Part shown: one piece after another, positions 7,390 through 16,189 of the stretch
Layout: each line of letters starts with the position of its first letter
Position numbering within the stretch: position 1 is the first letter of the stretch
Assembly (NCBI GenBank): GCA_902798745.1
Contig: CADBXM010000005.1
Coordinates: 1-64,000 of the forward strand
Length of the DNA stretch: 64,000 bases
Direction: 5' to 3'
Source: an uncultured Eubacteriales bacterium
GTDB taxonomy: Bacteria; Bacillota; Clostridia; Peptostreptococcales; Anaerovoracaceae
The notes under the pieces: generated by a model
The model's input: the letters and a program-made list of their open reading frames with translations, nothing else
The model's database searches: none
Told to the model about the DNA's origin: nothing
Translations under genes and position numbers: made by a program

Positions 7390-8898
7390 CTATTCCTGCT
7401 GCTTTTGTTGCTGTTCCCTCATTTCCTTCTCAAGCTGCTCTCGGCGTAGATCCGTTGTGCGCGGCGGCATGTTGCCATACCCCGTTGCTGTCCAGTTTCG
7501 CCGCCTTCTGTCCTCGTCGATCTCGAGCTGCTTTCTGGCCATGGCTCTTATTTTTTGTCTTCTGATGGCCTCACGCCTTTTCTCACGACGTTTTCTAACG
7601 CTGGTCACCCTTACAAAGAACAATATCGTAAGGCCGAGAACAGTACAGATCATTACAGTAGCCAGATTTGAAATATATATCTTCGATGGGGCCCATCCTA
7701 TAGGTACATCCTTTTTTATAATCAGGTCGACAGTGCCTTTCAGCTCGTCCGCCACAAATATCCTGAATTCGCCTACCTTGTCGCCCTCTTTCATTGGAGC
7801 CTGAAGGCCGTCAAACATCACTACCTGCGTCTGTATAAGCGCCTCGCTCCCTTCAGGGGGAACATAAGCATAGCCTCTGTGTTCTGTATATGCAGCGACT
7901 CTTGTGGACGCGCCGCCTTTTATCCTGGCGTGGCCTACCTTCTTGTCACCCTTGACTATCACATTTTTAGTCACTTTGGTATCAGCATATTCAAGAAGGC
8001 CCTTCGCTTCAGCAGCCATGTTGCTTTGCTTTGAGTCCATCAGTATGCAGATCAGCTCCATGTCGTCTTTTATCGCGACTGCCGCGAACTGCGATGTATT
8101 CTGGGGCTCAGCCATGGTGCCTGCGATGCCACCTTTTATATTTTCATATCCTTTTTTCGGGTCATCGGATAAGAGAAGGTCACTACTGACTATCTCTATC
8201 TCCCTTTCCTTGTCCTTTTTCTTTGCGATAACCGAAGCGCTCTTAAGAGCAAGCGCGTCTTTTATCTTCTGGTATCTCATCGCCGCCTGAGTGATCACAG
8301 CAAGATCCCTCGCGGTCGCGTACTGTTTCTGGCTGAAACTGCCCCCTGCGTTGCTGAACTGAGTGTCCATTATTCCGAGCTGGAGGCATTTGGAATTCAT
8401 CTCGTTGATGAATATCTCTCTGGAAGAAGCGCTGTAGCGTGCAAGAGCCTCAGCTGCCTGAGCATCAGCGCCCACGAGCATCGTGGTCATAAGATCTTTT
8501 ACGCTGACCTCTTCTCCCTTCTTGAACGTATTACCGTACTCTGTAAGCTCATCGTTTATCGTAACGGTGTTTTTAAGTTCGGTATCATCGTACATATTAT
8601 CGATGACAACCATAGCGGTCATGAGTATGGTGATACATCCTGGCTGCATCTTGCGGTTATCGTGCTTGTCCAGGACCACCTCGCTTGTTGATCCGGACAT
8701 CACAATATAGGAAGAACTGCTGACATCAGGCATCTTTACCTCCGCCTGCTTGCTCTTCTTTTCTTTCTCTTCCTCTTCCGCATACGTATAAAAAGGAAGA
8801 ACAAAACTGATGGCAGTCACCAGTATCAGTACTGCCGATATGATGCCTGCCATCCGTCTTATGCGTATTGAGATGTTTGAATTCCTGTTACCGGTCAT
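7390..8898 (-). CDS. Peptidase S11-fold protein lacking all active-site motifs (pseudo D-Ala-D-Ala carboxypeptidase)
   Basis: 502 residues with an N-terminal membrane segment/signal (~14-36), a DacA/DacF-like domain (~58-300), a second beta domain, a C-terminal transmembrane helix (~422-444) and a charged cytoplasmic tail rich in Arg, Glu and Gln. The fold can be followed along the active homologue at 53090-54400, but all three catalytic motifs are altered. SxxK is C88-I-T-I91 (PGCITI where the family has PxSxTK), SxN is G143-A-D145, and KTG is K255-G-G. Loss of nucleophile, general base and oxyanion elements makes D,D-carboxypeptidase activity unlikely. The reading frame is intact, so it is a conserved pseudoenzyme and not a decayed gene. 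It lies 5 bp after serC and 13 bp before uvrC. A binding or scaffolding role at the septum is a guess. Confidence 0.85.
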   Translation of the reverse strand: MTGNRNSNISIRIRRMAGIISAVLILVTAISFVLPFYTYAEEEEKEKKSKQAEVKMPDVSSSSYIVMSGSTSEVVLDKHDNRKMQPGCITILMTAMVVIDNMYDDTELKNTVTINDELTEYGNTFKKGEEVSVKDLMTTMLVGADAQAAEALARYSASSREIFINEMNSKCLQLGIMDTQFSNAGGSFSQKQYATARDLAVITQAAMRYQKIKDALALKSASVIAKKKDKEREIEIVSSDLLLSDDPKKGYENIKGGIAGTMAEPQNTSQFAAVAIKDDMELICILMDSKQSNMAAEAKGLLEYADTKVTKNVIVKGDKKVGHARIKGGASTRVAAYTEHRGYAYVPPEGSEALIQTQVVMFDGLQAPMKEGDKVGEFRIFVADELKGTVDLIIKKDVPIGWAPSKIYISNLATVMICTVLGLTILFFVRVTSVRKRREKRREAIRRQKIRAMARKQLEIDEDRRRRNWTATGYGNMPPRTTDLRREQLEKEMREQQQKQQE

Positions 8899-8903
8899 TC
8901 AAC

Positions 8904-9995
8904 CTACTTATTCTCAGCTTCAAACTCCTTCATGTATTCGATGAGTGCATCTACGCCTTCTTCAGGGAATGCGTTGTAGATCGAAGCTCTCATTCCGCCT
9001 GCATTTCTGTGGCCCTTAAGGTTGATCATGCCTCTCTCCTTGGCGCCTGCGATGAACTTCTTATCGAGCTCAGCATCGCCTGTAACGAATGTTACGTTCA
9101 TGAGAGATCTGTCTTCCTTAGCAACTGTCGGTGTGAAGAGCTCTGAATTATCGAGATAATCATAGAGCTTTCCGGCCTTGCGAACGTCCTTCTCGTGCAT
9201 AGCCTTGACGCCGCCGTTAGCGAGGAGATACTTGAATACTTCGCCTGCTACATAGATCGCATAGCAAGGAGGTGTATTGTACATCGATCCCTTCTCGGCA
9301 TGTGTCTTATAGTCGAGATAGATTGGAGTGTTCTCAGGAGCCTTGCCTACGAGATCCTTTCTTACGATAACGATGGTCACGCCTGCAGGAGCAACGTTCT
9401 TCTGAGCGCCTGCATAGATGAGTCCGAACTTCGAAACGTCTACTTCCTCGGAAAGGATGCATGATGACATGTCAGCTACGAGCAGATGATCGCCGAAATC
9501 AGGGAGCTCATTGTAGTGAGTTCCGAATACGGTGTTGTTGTAGCAGATGTATACATAGTCAACATCGTCTCTAATGTCTTCCTTTGTTACCTTAGGAATG
9601 TATGTGTAAACGGACTCCTCGGAAGAAGCAACGCAGCGAGCATCGCCGAACTTGCATGCTTCCTGATAAGCCTTCTTGCCCCACTGACCTGCAACGATGT
9701 AGTCAGCTTTCTTGCTACCTGTCATCAGGTTGATAGGAACCATCGAGAACTGCAGTGTGCCGCCGCCCTGAAGGAAGAGCACATAGTAGTCATCAGGAAT
9801 GTTCATGAGCTTTCTGAGGTTAGCCTCAGCGTCGTCGATGATCTTCTGGTACTCAGCGGATCTGTGGCTCATCTCCATTACGGATTCGCCTGTTCCATCG
9901 TAGTTGAGCATCTCAGCTGCGCATTTCTTCAGAACTTCTTCTGGAAGGACCGAAGGACCTGCGGAGAAATTATATACGCGATAATCGTCAGCCAT
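8904..9995 (-). CDS. serC: Phosphoserine aminotransferase
   Basis: 363 residues. A PLP enzyme that transaminates 3-phosphohydroxypyruvate with glutamate in serine synthesis. The N-terminal signature YNFSAGPSVLPEEVL, the FLQGGGT motif (~74-80), DMSSCILSEEVDVSKFGLIYAGAQKNVAPAG (PLP lysine in GAQKN, ~198) and the C-terminal GHRNAGGMRASIYNAFP are all typical of SerC. It is the first gene of the serC-dac-uvrC-DUF1292 unit and is divergent from serA, so the two enzymes of adjacent steps share a regulatory region. A good -35/-10 pair lies upstream at 10075-10103. Confidence 0.97.
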   Translation of the reverse strand: MADDYRVYNFSAGPSVLPEEVLKKCAAEMLNYDGTGESVMEMSHRSAEYQKIIDDAEANLRKLMNIPDDYYVLFLQGGGTLQFSMVPINLMTGSKKADYIVAGQWGKKAYQEACKFGDARCVASSEESVYTYIPKVTKEDIRDDVDYVYICYNNTVFGTHYNELPDFGDHLLVADMSSCILSEEVDVSKFGLIYAGAQKNVAPAGVTIVIVRKDLVGKAPENTPIYLDYKTHAEKGSMYNTPPCYAIYVAGEVFKYLLANGGVKAMHEKDVRKAGKLYDYLDNSELFTPTVAKEDRSLMNVTFVTGDAELDKKFIAGAKERGMINLKGHRNAGGMRASIYNAFPEEGVDALIEYMKEFEAENK

Positions 9996-10051
9996 TTGAT
10001 ATATACCTCCGTGTAGATATTAGTTTTGGTTACTGCTGAACATACTTGTCC

Positions 10052-10068
10052 GGTGAGCCTCTCTCACC
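10052..10068 (-). promoter_or_regulatory. Hairpin at the 5' end of the serC mRNA
   Basis: GGTGAG (10052-10057) and CTCACC (10063-10068) pair around a 5-base loop. With the promoter at 10075-10103, transcription should start within a few bases of this hairpin, so the serC mRNA would begin with a stem-loop, which can protect RNA from decay. Confidence 0.5.
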
Positions 10069-10074
10069 ACATGT

Positions 10075-10103
10075 ATTATACTTCACAGAAAAGGTGTTGG
10101 CAA
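10075..10103 (-). promoter_or_regulatory. serC promoter (sigma-A type)
   Basis: On the minus strand TTGCCA (10098-10103) is followed after exactly 17 bp by TATAAT (10075-10080). It is back-to-back with the serA promoter, with only 3 bp between the two -35 elements. Confidence 0.75.
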
Positions 10104-10106
10104 TTG

Positions 10107-10135
10107 TTGAAAGCCCCATTTTTACATTGTATAAT
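10107..10135 (+). promoter_or_regulatory. serA promoter (sigma-A type)
   Basis: TTGAAA (10107-10112), 17-bp spacer, TATAAT (10130-10135). The predicted leader to the serA start is ~80 bases and contains a small imperfect hairpin (TCCGCG/CGTGGA) around 10150-10170. Confidence 0.75.
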
Positions 10136-10223
10136 TGTATTCGTAAAGTTCCGCGTTCACTTCGTGGAGCCTATAATTACTGATAATCAATAATTATTCT
10201 TTTATTTTCAAACGGAGGACATA

Positions 10224-11360
10224 ATGGCTAAATATTTCATCGGTACTCTTAACAACATTTCCGACAAAGGTCTTTCGAGACTCACTGACAATTTCGAGCT
10301 CGTTGAAGACGTCGATAAGGCAAACGGAATCATCGTAAGATCTTTCAAGATGCACGACATGGACTTCTCAGATGACCTTCTGGCAATCGGAAGAGCAGGC
10401 GCAGGCGTAAATAACATTCCGCTCGATAAGTGCGCTGAGAAAGGTATCGTAGTATTCAACACTCCTGGCGCTAACTCGAACGCCGTTAAGGAACTCGCTG
10501 TCGCAGGTATGATCATGGGCGCCCGTAACATCTACGAGGGTATTTCCTGGGGACAGACTCTTGAAGGCGATGTAGCAGCCAACGTAGAAAAAGGCAAAAA
10601 GCAGTTCGCCGGCACAGAGATCGCGGGCAAGACTCTCGGAATTATCGGCCTCGGAGCTATCGGAGCTAAGATCGCTAACGCCGGTGAGGCTCTCGGTATG
10701 AAGGTCGTAGGATACGAAGCGTTCGTTCCACATCCATGCCTGACTGCTGACGTCAAGCTTTATGACAGTGCTGAGGAAATGGTTCCTGAGTGCGACTTCA
10801 TCTCTATCCACGTTCCTTCCCTCCCTACAACAAAGGGAATGGTCAACAAGGACCTCATCGCAAAGATGAAAGACGGAGTTATCTTCATGAACTATGCTAG
10901 ACCTGACCTCATCGTAGTTGATGACGTCGTTGAGGCTCTTGAGTCCGGTAAGATGAGAAAGTACATGACAGACCTTCTCGAGCCTGAATACATCGGCAAG
11001 AAGGGCATCGTCGCTACACCTCATCTTGGAGCTTCCACAGCAGAAGCTGAAGAGAACTGCGCTATCATGGCTACAGATCAGCTGATGGATTACCTCGAAA
11101 ACGGTAACCTCGTCAATTCTGTGAACTTCCTCGGCAGAGTCACAATGGAAAGAGCCGCAGGTTCAGACAGACACTGCTTCCTCATCAAGTGCGATAAGGC
11201 TGCTGATGAGGTCGAGGCTAAGATCAAAGACTTCTACGGAGACAAACTCCTCGGATTCGCCGGATCCAAGAGAAACGAATTCGGTTACTTCATCGCTGAC
11301 GTTGCTGCAGGCGCTGAGCCATTCAGCTGCGACTGTGTGATCAAGAGCCGCGTACTGTAG
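10224..11360 (+). CDS. serA: D-3-phosphoglycerate dehydrogenase
   Basis: 378 residues. Oxidises 3-phosphoglycerate with NAD as the first step of serine synthesis. The NAD-binding GLGAIGAKIANAGEALGMKVVGYE (~139-162), the HVPSLPTTKGMVN segment, NYAR (catalytic Arg), DLLEPEY (Glu) and TPHLGAS (His) are present. After residue ~300 the C-terminal domain (RHCFLIKCDKAADEVEAKI ... EFGYFIADV) is a short, divergent ACT-like unit, so classical serine feedback may differ. Strong GGAGGA ribosome binding site; divergent from serC. Confidence 0.95.
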   Translation: MAKYFIGTLNNISDKGLSRLTDNFELVEDVDKANGIIVRSFKMHDMDFSDDLLAIGRAGAGVNNIPLDKCAEKGIVVFNTPGANSNAVKELAVAGMIMGARNIYEGISWGQTLEGDVAANVEKGKKQFAGTEIAGKTLGIIGLGAIGAKIANAGEALGMKVVGYEAFVPHPCLTADVKLYDSAEEMVPECDFISIHVPSLPTTKGMVNKDLIAKMKDGVIFMNYARPDLIVVDDVVEALESGKMRKYMTDLLEPEYIGKKGIVATPHLGASTAEAEENCAIMATDQLMDYLENGNLVNSVNFLGRVTMERAAGSDRHCFLIKCDKAADEVEAKIKDFYGDKLLGFAGSKRNEFGYFIADVAAGAEPFSCDCVIKSRVL

Positions 11361-11371
11361 TTCGGATCTGC

Positions 11372-11401
11372 ATGCCACATGGCAAAGGCCTTAAGTGGCA
11401 T
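11372..11401. other. Hairpin after serA
   Basis: ATGCCAC (11372-11378) pairs with GTGGCAT (11395-11401); an internal AAGGCCTT is also palindromic. There is no T-run, so it is more likely an mRNA 3' structure ahead of the true terminator at 11428-11470 than a terminator itself. Confidence 0.4.
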
Positions 11402-11427
11402 ATCCAAGCGCAGTAAACAAGCAATTT

Positions 11428-11470
11428 AAAATGCCGATCCGTGATCATCACCGGACCGGCATTTTTCTTT
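11428..11470 (+). terminator. serA terminator
   Basis: An ATGCCG/CGGCAT stem with an internal CCG/CGG pairing and the loop TGATCATCA is followed by TTTTTCTTTTG. It closes the plus-strand serA transcript ahead of the convergent GH2-GalK gene. The bases just before it, AAGCAATTTAAA, recur before the terminator at 16190. Confidence 0.8.
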
Positions 11471-11506
11471 TGTTTATTATTGGATCTTCTATTGGATCTT
11501 CGCTCT

Positions 11507-14167
11507 TTACATCTTTTTGATAACCAGAATGCTTCCGCCGAAGCCGCCGCCTATCAGACGTACAGCCGCGGTATCAGGCTTTGCCTTGTACTCCTTAAGA
11601 GCTCTGGAAAGGCCGTTCTCCTTCATCGTCGGAGGAACAACATTCTTGAGCAGGTTTTCTGAACTAAGGCCCGACTCATTGATGCAGCTTATGAACTTTT
11701 CGATGTTCCCCACTTCCAGCGCAGTCGCCGCCGCAAGTACTCTCTCGTTTTCGTCGAAGTAATGCTGCGCCCTGTCGACCTGGAGTTGTTTCAGCTCGCC
11801 TTTCTCGACCAGCTCCGCGAGTTTTTTCTTGCCTCTCTTGAACTGTTCTTCATTGAGGTCGCTGAGTCTCTGGACTCCGAGAGCTTTCGCGACCGCAAAC
11901 ATATCATCAGGGATAGACGCGTAATCATCATCAAGATCCGCGTGGTCGGACTCGGTCGGGACCACCTCGAGAGTATAGCCGTACTTTTCCAGATCGAGGT
12001 CGACGAACTCGATCTCAGGCTCTTCATTCCTGAAATCTATCATCGCAGGCCTTCCGAGACTTATGGCGAGCTGGTCGAGCAGACCGCATGGCTTGCCATA
12101 ATAGTCGCGCTCAGCGAACATGCCGATCTTCGCGATCTCAACGGCATTTGCTTTGCCGCCGAAGAATCTGTCATTTATGATTCGAGCAACGAGTATCTCA
12201 AATGCGGCAGATGAACTGAGCCCGCTTCCGACCGGCACTTCGGATTTCATATGCAGATCAAAGCCCTTCCCTGACGCGTCAAAAGCTCCGAACAGATCTG
12301 CGAATCCGTCAAGTATGCCTGTCACCAACGCCGCTGTAGTGCCTTTCTTGTAGTGACTTCTGTCAACAAGGCTGACCTCAAAAGGCTCATACCCCTCGGA
12401 CTCTACGCGGATATAATCCGAATCGTTATCCGCCACGAAGGCTTTTATCTTGTGTGGAGCAGGAGCTGCGATCACTCTGCCGCCCTGGTGGTCAGTGTGG
12501 TTGCCGATAATCTCGATCCGGCCGGTCCCGATATAAGTCATGAATTTTTGTACCTCCCTGTCATAGGTGAGCAGCCCGTTAGTCTCTTCCTCGACGTCGG
12601 ACAGCTGAGTGTAAATAGCAGCGGAAAGCCCTTTTTCCCTCAGTGGCTCGATCTCATTGTTGTAAAGTGATTTCAGGCCGGCAAGGAGCTCCGCTTTGTT
12701 ACCGAATTTCTTGTATCCGTATGTATTCTCATTGAAGCAGTGGCCATCTACCCTGCAGGTGTAGCCTCCGAATTCAGAGAGTACCATAGGTCTGCTGCCC
12801 ATAGCAAGGTCAACTTTTTTAAAATATACATGATAGCTGTCTACATCACTTTTAGACTGATGGAACCATCCCGATGTGCTGTCAATGAACCTCGATGGAT
12901 CCAGAAATCTCAGCTTATCGTACATCTCATCTGCGCAGAACTGTCCCCATCCCTCGTTGAAAATGGTCCAGTAACAGATCGACGGATGGTTGTATAGATG
13001 TTTCACTATCCCTTCCATGGTCTCAACGAACAAATCTCTGCTCGCGGAGTCTCTATGCATTCTTCTGTCGTTCCAATTTCTGATCCCTATCGTCGGGAGA
13101 GCCGAATCTTTGAAGAATGAATAGTCAAAGTTGTTGACCATATCCTGAAAGACGACCATGCCGAGCCTGTCACAGTCAAAATAGAACAACTCAGGCTCCA
13201 CCTTGATATGTTTTCTTAGCGTGTTGAACCCCAGGCTCTTCATAGCCAGTATGTCTTCCTCGAATGCTTCATCAGTCGGAGGAGTGTATATTCCGATCTG
13301 CCAATAGCCCTGATCGAGCACTCCGTTGAAGAAGTAAGGCTCTTCGTTGAGGCAGAGCCTCGGTATTCCATCGACCTTTTCGACAGAAAGCGTGCGAAGT
13401 GCGAAATACGACTTAAGTCTGTCCTCGCCGCTCTCTATTACGAAGTCGTAAAGATACGGATCTTCAGGCGTCCAGAGATGTGGGTAATGGATATCTATTC
13501 GGATAGATGCTCGCTTTTCCCCTGCTGACTCTTCTTTTATGAGATCGTATTTTTCGCCCAGTATCTCGATAGTACCCGACTCTACTCCGTAGGCTCTTAT
13601 TTCAGCCCAGTCAAGGCCTGTATCTATCTTGAGTTGCGTCACATGATCAGCTGGCACAGGCTCTGCCCATACACTCTGCCATATGCCGGATACAGGGGTA
13701 TACCACATGCCGCCGTTATCCGCTTTCTGTTTGCCCCATGGATACTTGTGATCAAGGCTGTCTCGGGCCTCCACCCTGATGATGTCAGAATCTTCCCCTG
13801 ACAGCATGTCTGTGATGTCCACACTAAACGGCAAATAGCCTCCCTCATGGGAGATCGCCTCTTTATCGTTCACAAACACCTTGCAGGTCTGATCGACAGC
13901 TCCAAAATGAAGGATCACATTACTGCCCTTCCAATCTTCGGGCATGTGAAGTTCACGCTCATAGACCATGGTGTCACTTGCGGATATCCTGCGTCCTACC
14001 CCGCTGAGTTCACTTTCAGGGCAGTATGGCACATTTATCGTTTCCCACTTGCCCGGGTCATCGGGCTCACCTGTCTTTTGCGTTTTGAATTTCCATTCAC
14101 CATCGAGGCTCAGCCATTTTTCTCTCTTTAACTGAGGCCTCGGATATCTGTTCCATCTGTTTTTCAA
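11507..14167 (-). CDS. Fusion of GH2 beta-galactosidase-like hydrolase and galactokinase
   Basis: 886 residues in one frame. Residues 1-~543 are a complete glycoside hydrolase family 2 protein: jelly-roll sugar-binding domain (WLSLDGEWKF; DQTCKVFVNDKEA), immunoglobulin-like domain, then TIM barrel with FNEGWGQF (acid/base Glu) and MVLSEFGGY (nucleophile Glu), ending with NGLLTYDREV. Residues ~544-886 are a galactokinase of the GHMP family: GRIEIIGNHTDHQ (motif 1), VPVGSGLSSSAAFE (ATP loop), CGLLDQ (catalytic Asp) and GGGFGGSILVI (motif 3). The usual ~20-30 residues before motif 1 are replaced by the end of the GH2 part. The start is a TTG with AGAGGA upstream. Expected activity: release of galactose from a beta-galactoside and its phosphorylation to galactose 1-phosphate by one polypeptide. 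GH2 could instead act on beta-glucuronides or other sugars. Confidence 0.85.
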   Translation of the reverse strand: MKNRWNRYPRPQLKREKWLSLDGEWKFKTQKTGEPDDPGKWETINVPYCPESELSGVGRRISASDTMVYERELHMPEDWKGSNVILHFGAVDQTCKVFVNDKEAISHEGGYLPFSVDITDMLSGEDSDIIRVEARDSLDHKYPWGKQKADNGGMWYTPVSGIWQSVWAEPVPADHVTQLKIDTGLDWAEIRAYGVESGTIEILGEKYDLIKEESAGEKRASIRIDIHYPHLWTPEDPYLYDFVIESGEDRLKSYFALRTLSVEKVDGIPRLCLNEEPYFFNGVLDQGYWQIGIYTPPTDEAFEEDILAMKSLGFNTLRKHIKVEPELFYFDCDRLGMVVFQDMVNNFDYSFFKDSALPTIGIRNWNDRRMHRDSASRDLFVETMEGIVKHLYNHPSICYWTIFNEGWGQFCADEMYDKLRFLDPSRFIDSTSGWFHQSKSDVDSYHVYFKKVDLAMGSRPMVLSEFGGYTCRVDGHCFNENTYGYKKFGNKAELLAGLKSLYNNEIEPLREKGLSAAIYTQLSDVEEETNGLLTYDREVQKFMTYIGTGRIEIIGNHTDHQGGRVIAAPAPHKIKAFVADNDSDYIRVESEGYEPFEVSLVDRSHYKKGTTAALVTGILDGFADLFGAFDASGKGFDLHMKSEVPVGSGLSSSAAFEILVARIINDRFFGGKANAVEIAKIGMFAERDYYGKPCGLLDQLAISLGRPAMIDFRNEEPEIEFVDLDLEKYGYTLEVVPTESDHADLDDDYASIPDDMFAVAKALGVQRLSDLNEEQFKRGKKKLAELVEKGELKQLQVDRAQHYFDENERVLAAATALEVGNIEKFISCINESGLSSENLLKNVVPPTMKENGLSRALKEYKAKPDTAAVRLIGGGFGGSILVIKKM

Positions 14168-14203
14168 TTGGGTTTTATCCTCTTATCGACTTGAAATTTG
14201 CCT

Positions 14204-14237
14204 AAAAATTGCCGGCGCGGCTTTGCCTTGCGCCGGC
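14204..14237 (-). terminator. ptb terminator
   Basis: GCCGGCGC (14211-14218) and GCGCCGGC (14230-14237) form a perfect 8-bp GC stem; on the minus strand it is followed by AATTTTTAGG. It separates ptb from the downstream GH2-GalK gene. Confidence 0.85.
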
Positions 14238-14271
14238 GTTTGTTATCATTTTGATCCTGTCGCTGCGCGTA

Positions 14272-15174
14272 TTAAGCGGTTGCAGCTGCGGCAAGAACGA
14301 TCGAGTAGAATTTCTCATCGGCGCCGGAGCCTCTCGATGTGAGCACTACAGGCACCTTTGCTCCTACGATTATGCCTGTCATACGGCCATCACTGCTTAC
14401 TGTCCATGATTTTCCTACACAATTGCCTGTTACCATACTAGGCATTATGATGCAGTCTGTTTCGCCAGCAACAGGACTCTCGAATTTTTTGAAATCCGCT
14501 ATTTCCTTGCTGAAAGCGATATCATAGCTGATAGGCCCTTCTATAGTGCATCCCGGGATCTCGCCGTTCTGCCACATTTCCTTGATCGCGGCAGCGTCCA
14601 CAGACTCCTGAGCTTTCTTGTTCAGGACTTCAGATCCGCAAAGGACGGCTACTTTAGGATCCTCATAGCCGAGCTTGTGGAGGACCTCAACAGCGTTGTT
14701 GATGATCTTTACCTTTGTTTCGAGATCAGGCTGTACATTCATTCCTCCGTCTGTCAGCACCACCAGTTTATGATAGTTAGGGACCTGGAAGAGTCCGAAG
14801 TGTGACATTATCTTACCTACCTGAAGGCCGGTCTCTTTATTAACGACCTGCCTCAGCAGATCTGATGTCTGCATTTTTCCTTTCATGAGGAAGTCGCCTT
14901 TACCCTCACGGATAAGCTCTACAGCCTTCTTTGCAGCTTCAATGTCATCATCTACGTTGTATATGGTGACGTCTCCGAAATCAAAGCCTTCTTCAGCGCA
15001 GATCTTCTTGATCTCATCTTCCTTACCGACAAGTACCGGCTCAATTATGCCCTCTTTATATGCTTCATAGACTGCGTCAAGTGAATGCTCGTCATGAGCG
15101 CAGCACAGTACTATCCTCTTTTTCACAGGATGGGCTTTTACCAGTTCAGCCAATTCTTCAAAATTCCTGAGCAT
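14272..15174 (-). CDS. ptb: Phosphate butyryltransferase / phosphate acyltransferase
   Basis: 300 residues from MLRNFEELAELVKAHP, chosen because GGAAGGAG lies just upstream; a longer in-frame extension has no such site. The protein follows the Pta/Ptb acyltransferase fold: FLMKGKMQTSDLLRQVV (~95-111), SHFGLFQVPNYHKLVVLTDGGMN, and C-terminal KVPVVLTSRGSGADEKFYSI. It exchanges CoA and phosphate on butyryl-CoA, feeding butyrate kinase for ATP; no kinase gene is in this window. Substrate chain length cannot be told by eye, so phosphate acetyltransferase is possible. Confidence 0.85.
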   Translation of the reverse strand: MLRNFEELAELVKAHPVKKRIVLCCAHDEHSLDAVYEAYKEGIIEPVLVGKEDEIKKICAEEGFDFGDVTIYNVDDDIEAAKKAVELIREGKGDFLMKGKMQTSDLLRQVVNKETGLQVGKIMSHFGLFQVPNYHKLVVLTDGGMNVQPDLETKVKIINNAVEVLHKLGYEDPKVAVLCGSEVLNKKAQESVDAAAIKEMWQNGEIPGCTIEGPISYDIAFSKEIADFKKFESPVAGETDCIIMPSMVTGNCVGKSWTVSSDGRMTGIIVGAKVPVVLTSRGSGADEKFYSIVLAAAATA

Positions 15175-15354
15175 ATTATTTCTCCTTCCCCCAGTCATAA
15201 TAACGCTTTTTCTTAATGTAGTGTATTTTATCACAAGAGTCGGCGCTAAAAAACACTGTTTGACTGTGTATGTTGAAAACAATTTTATCCCATGTTAAAA
15301 TTTTTAAAGTAGGATTTTTCTGAACAGAAAAAGGCAATGTAAGAAGGTAATATC

Positions 15355-16164
15355 ATGCAATATTATGAAGAAATAGTTAAGAAAAGACATTCCTGCAGAA
15401 GCTTCGCGAAGAAAAAAGTCGGCGAGGATCTTTTGTATAAACTCCTTATGTATTATGATGACAGGACTCGCAATCTGACCGAACATATCAAGACCTTTAT
15501 CAAGTTTTATGACGGATCAGTCTGGGAGAAACTGAACGAGCATGTAGGCTATAACGGTCACTGTATCAAGGCACCTGCGTACATGGTAGTTTATTCCGAA
15601 GAAAAAGGCCGCTATCTCGAGAATGCCGGTTTCCTCGCTGAGGGACTGACTCTCAAGATGACTGAACTCGGGCTCGCAGCCTGCTGGCAGACGGTGAATA
15701 ACGCTGAAGCCGTAAAGGAAGCGCTCGGCAAAGAGACCGATATGGTGGTCGCCTGTGTCGTAGCTTTCGGATACAAAGATCCAAAGAGCAAGGAAAAGCC
15801 TGTCAAGAAGATATCCCTCGATGAGCTTACATATGGCACAAAATACGGGCAGGACATCGATCCTCATCTTTTCTACCGCGAACTTGAGGACGCTCTTAGA
15901 GCAGTAGCGCATTCGCAGTCATTCCTCAATCTCCAGCCATACAGAGTGATCGTCGATACCGATCAGATTGTGCTGGTAGGAATTCATGACGAGACTACCA
16001 AAGAGGTCGACAGGCATCTCAATTACGGCATAGCTATGTTCAACTTCATTTGTGTTGCGCAGGCAACAAGAGATGTCACTCCGAAGTGGAGCTTTGCTCC
16101 GGTCACAGACCGCGATCTCGGACTTCCGGCGGATGTTAAGTACGTAGCCAAGTGCAAACTGTAA
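15355..16164 (+). CDS. Nitroreductase-family protein (TM1586-like)
   Basis: 269 residues. It opens with YYEEIVKKRHSCRSFAKKKV, the FMN-binding Arg-x-S-x-R region of nitroreductases, and has ENAGFLAEGLTLKMTELGLAACWQTV (~83-108), the active-site helix. The second half repeats a degenerate nitroreductase unit (ALRAVAHSQSFLNLQPYRVIV), as in the double-domain TM1586-type family. Probably an FMN-dependent NAD(P)H oxidoreductase in the cytoplasm; substrate unknown. It is monocistronic with its own terminator, divergent from ptb. Confidence 0.8.
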   Translation: MQYYEEIVKKRHSCRSFAKKKVGEDLLYKLLMYYDDRTRNLTEHIKTFIKFYDGSVWEKLNEHVGYNGHCIKAPAYMVVYSEEKGRYLENAGFLAEGLTLKMTELGLAACWQTVNNAEAVKEALGKETDMVVACVVAFGYKDPKSKEKPVKKISLDELTYGTKYGQDIDPHLFYRELEDALRAVAHSQSFLNLQPYRVIVDTDQIVLVGIHDETTKEVDRHLNYGIAMFNFICVAQATRDVTPKWSFAPVTDRDLGLPADVKYVAKCKL

Positions 16165-16189
16165 TGCACTGATATCTAAAGCAATTTAA

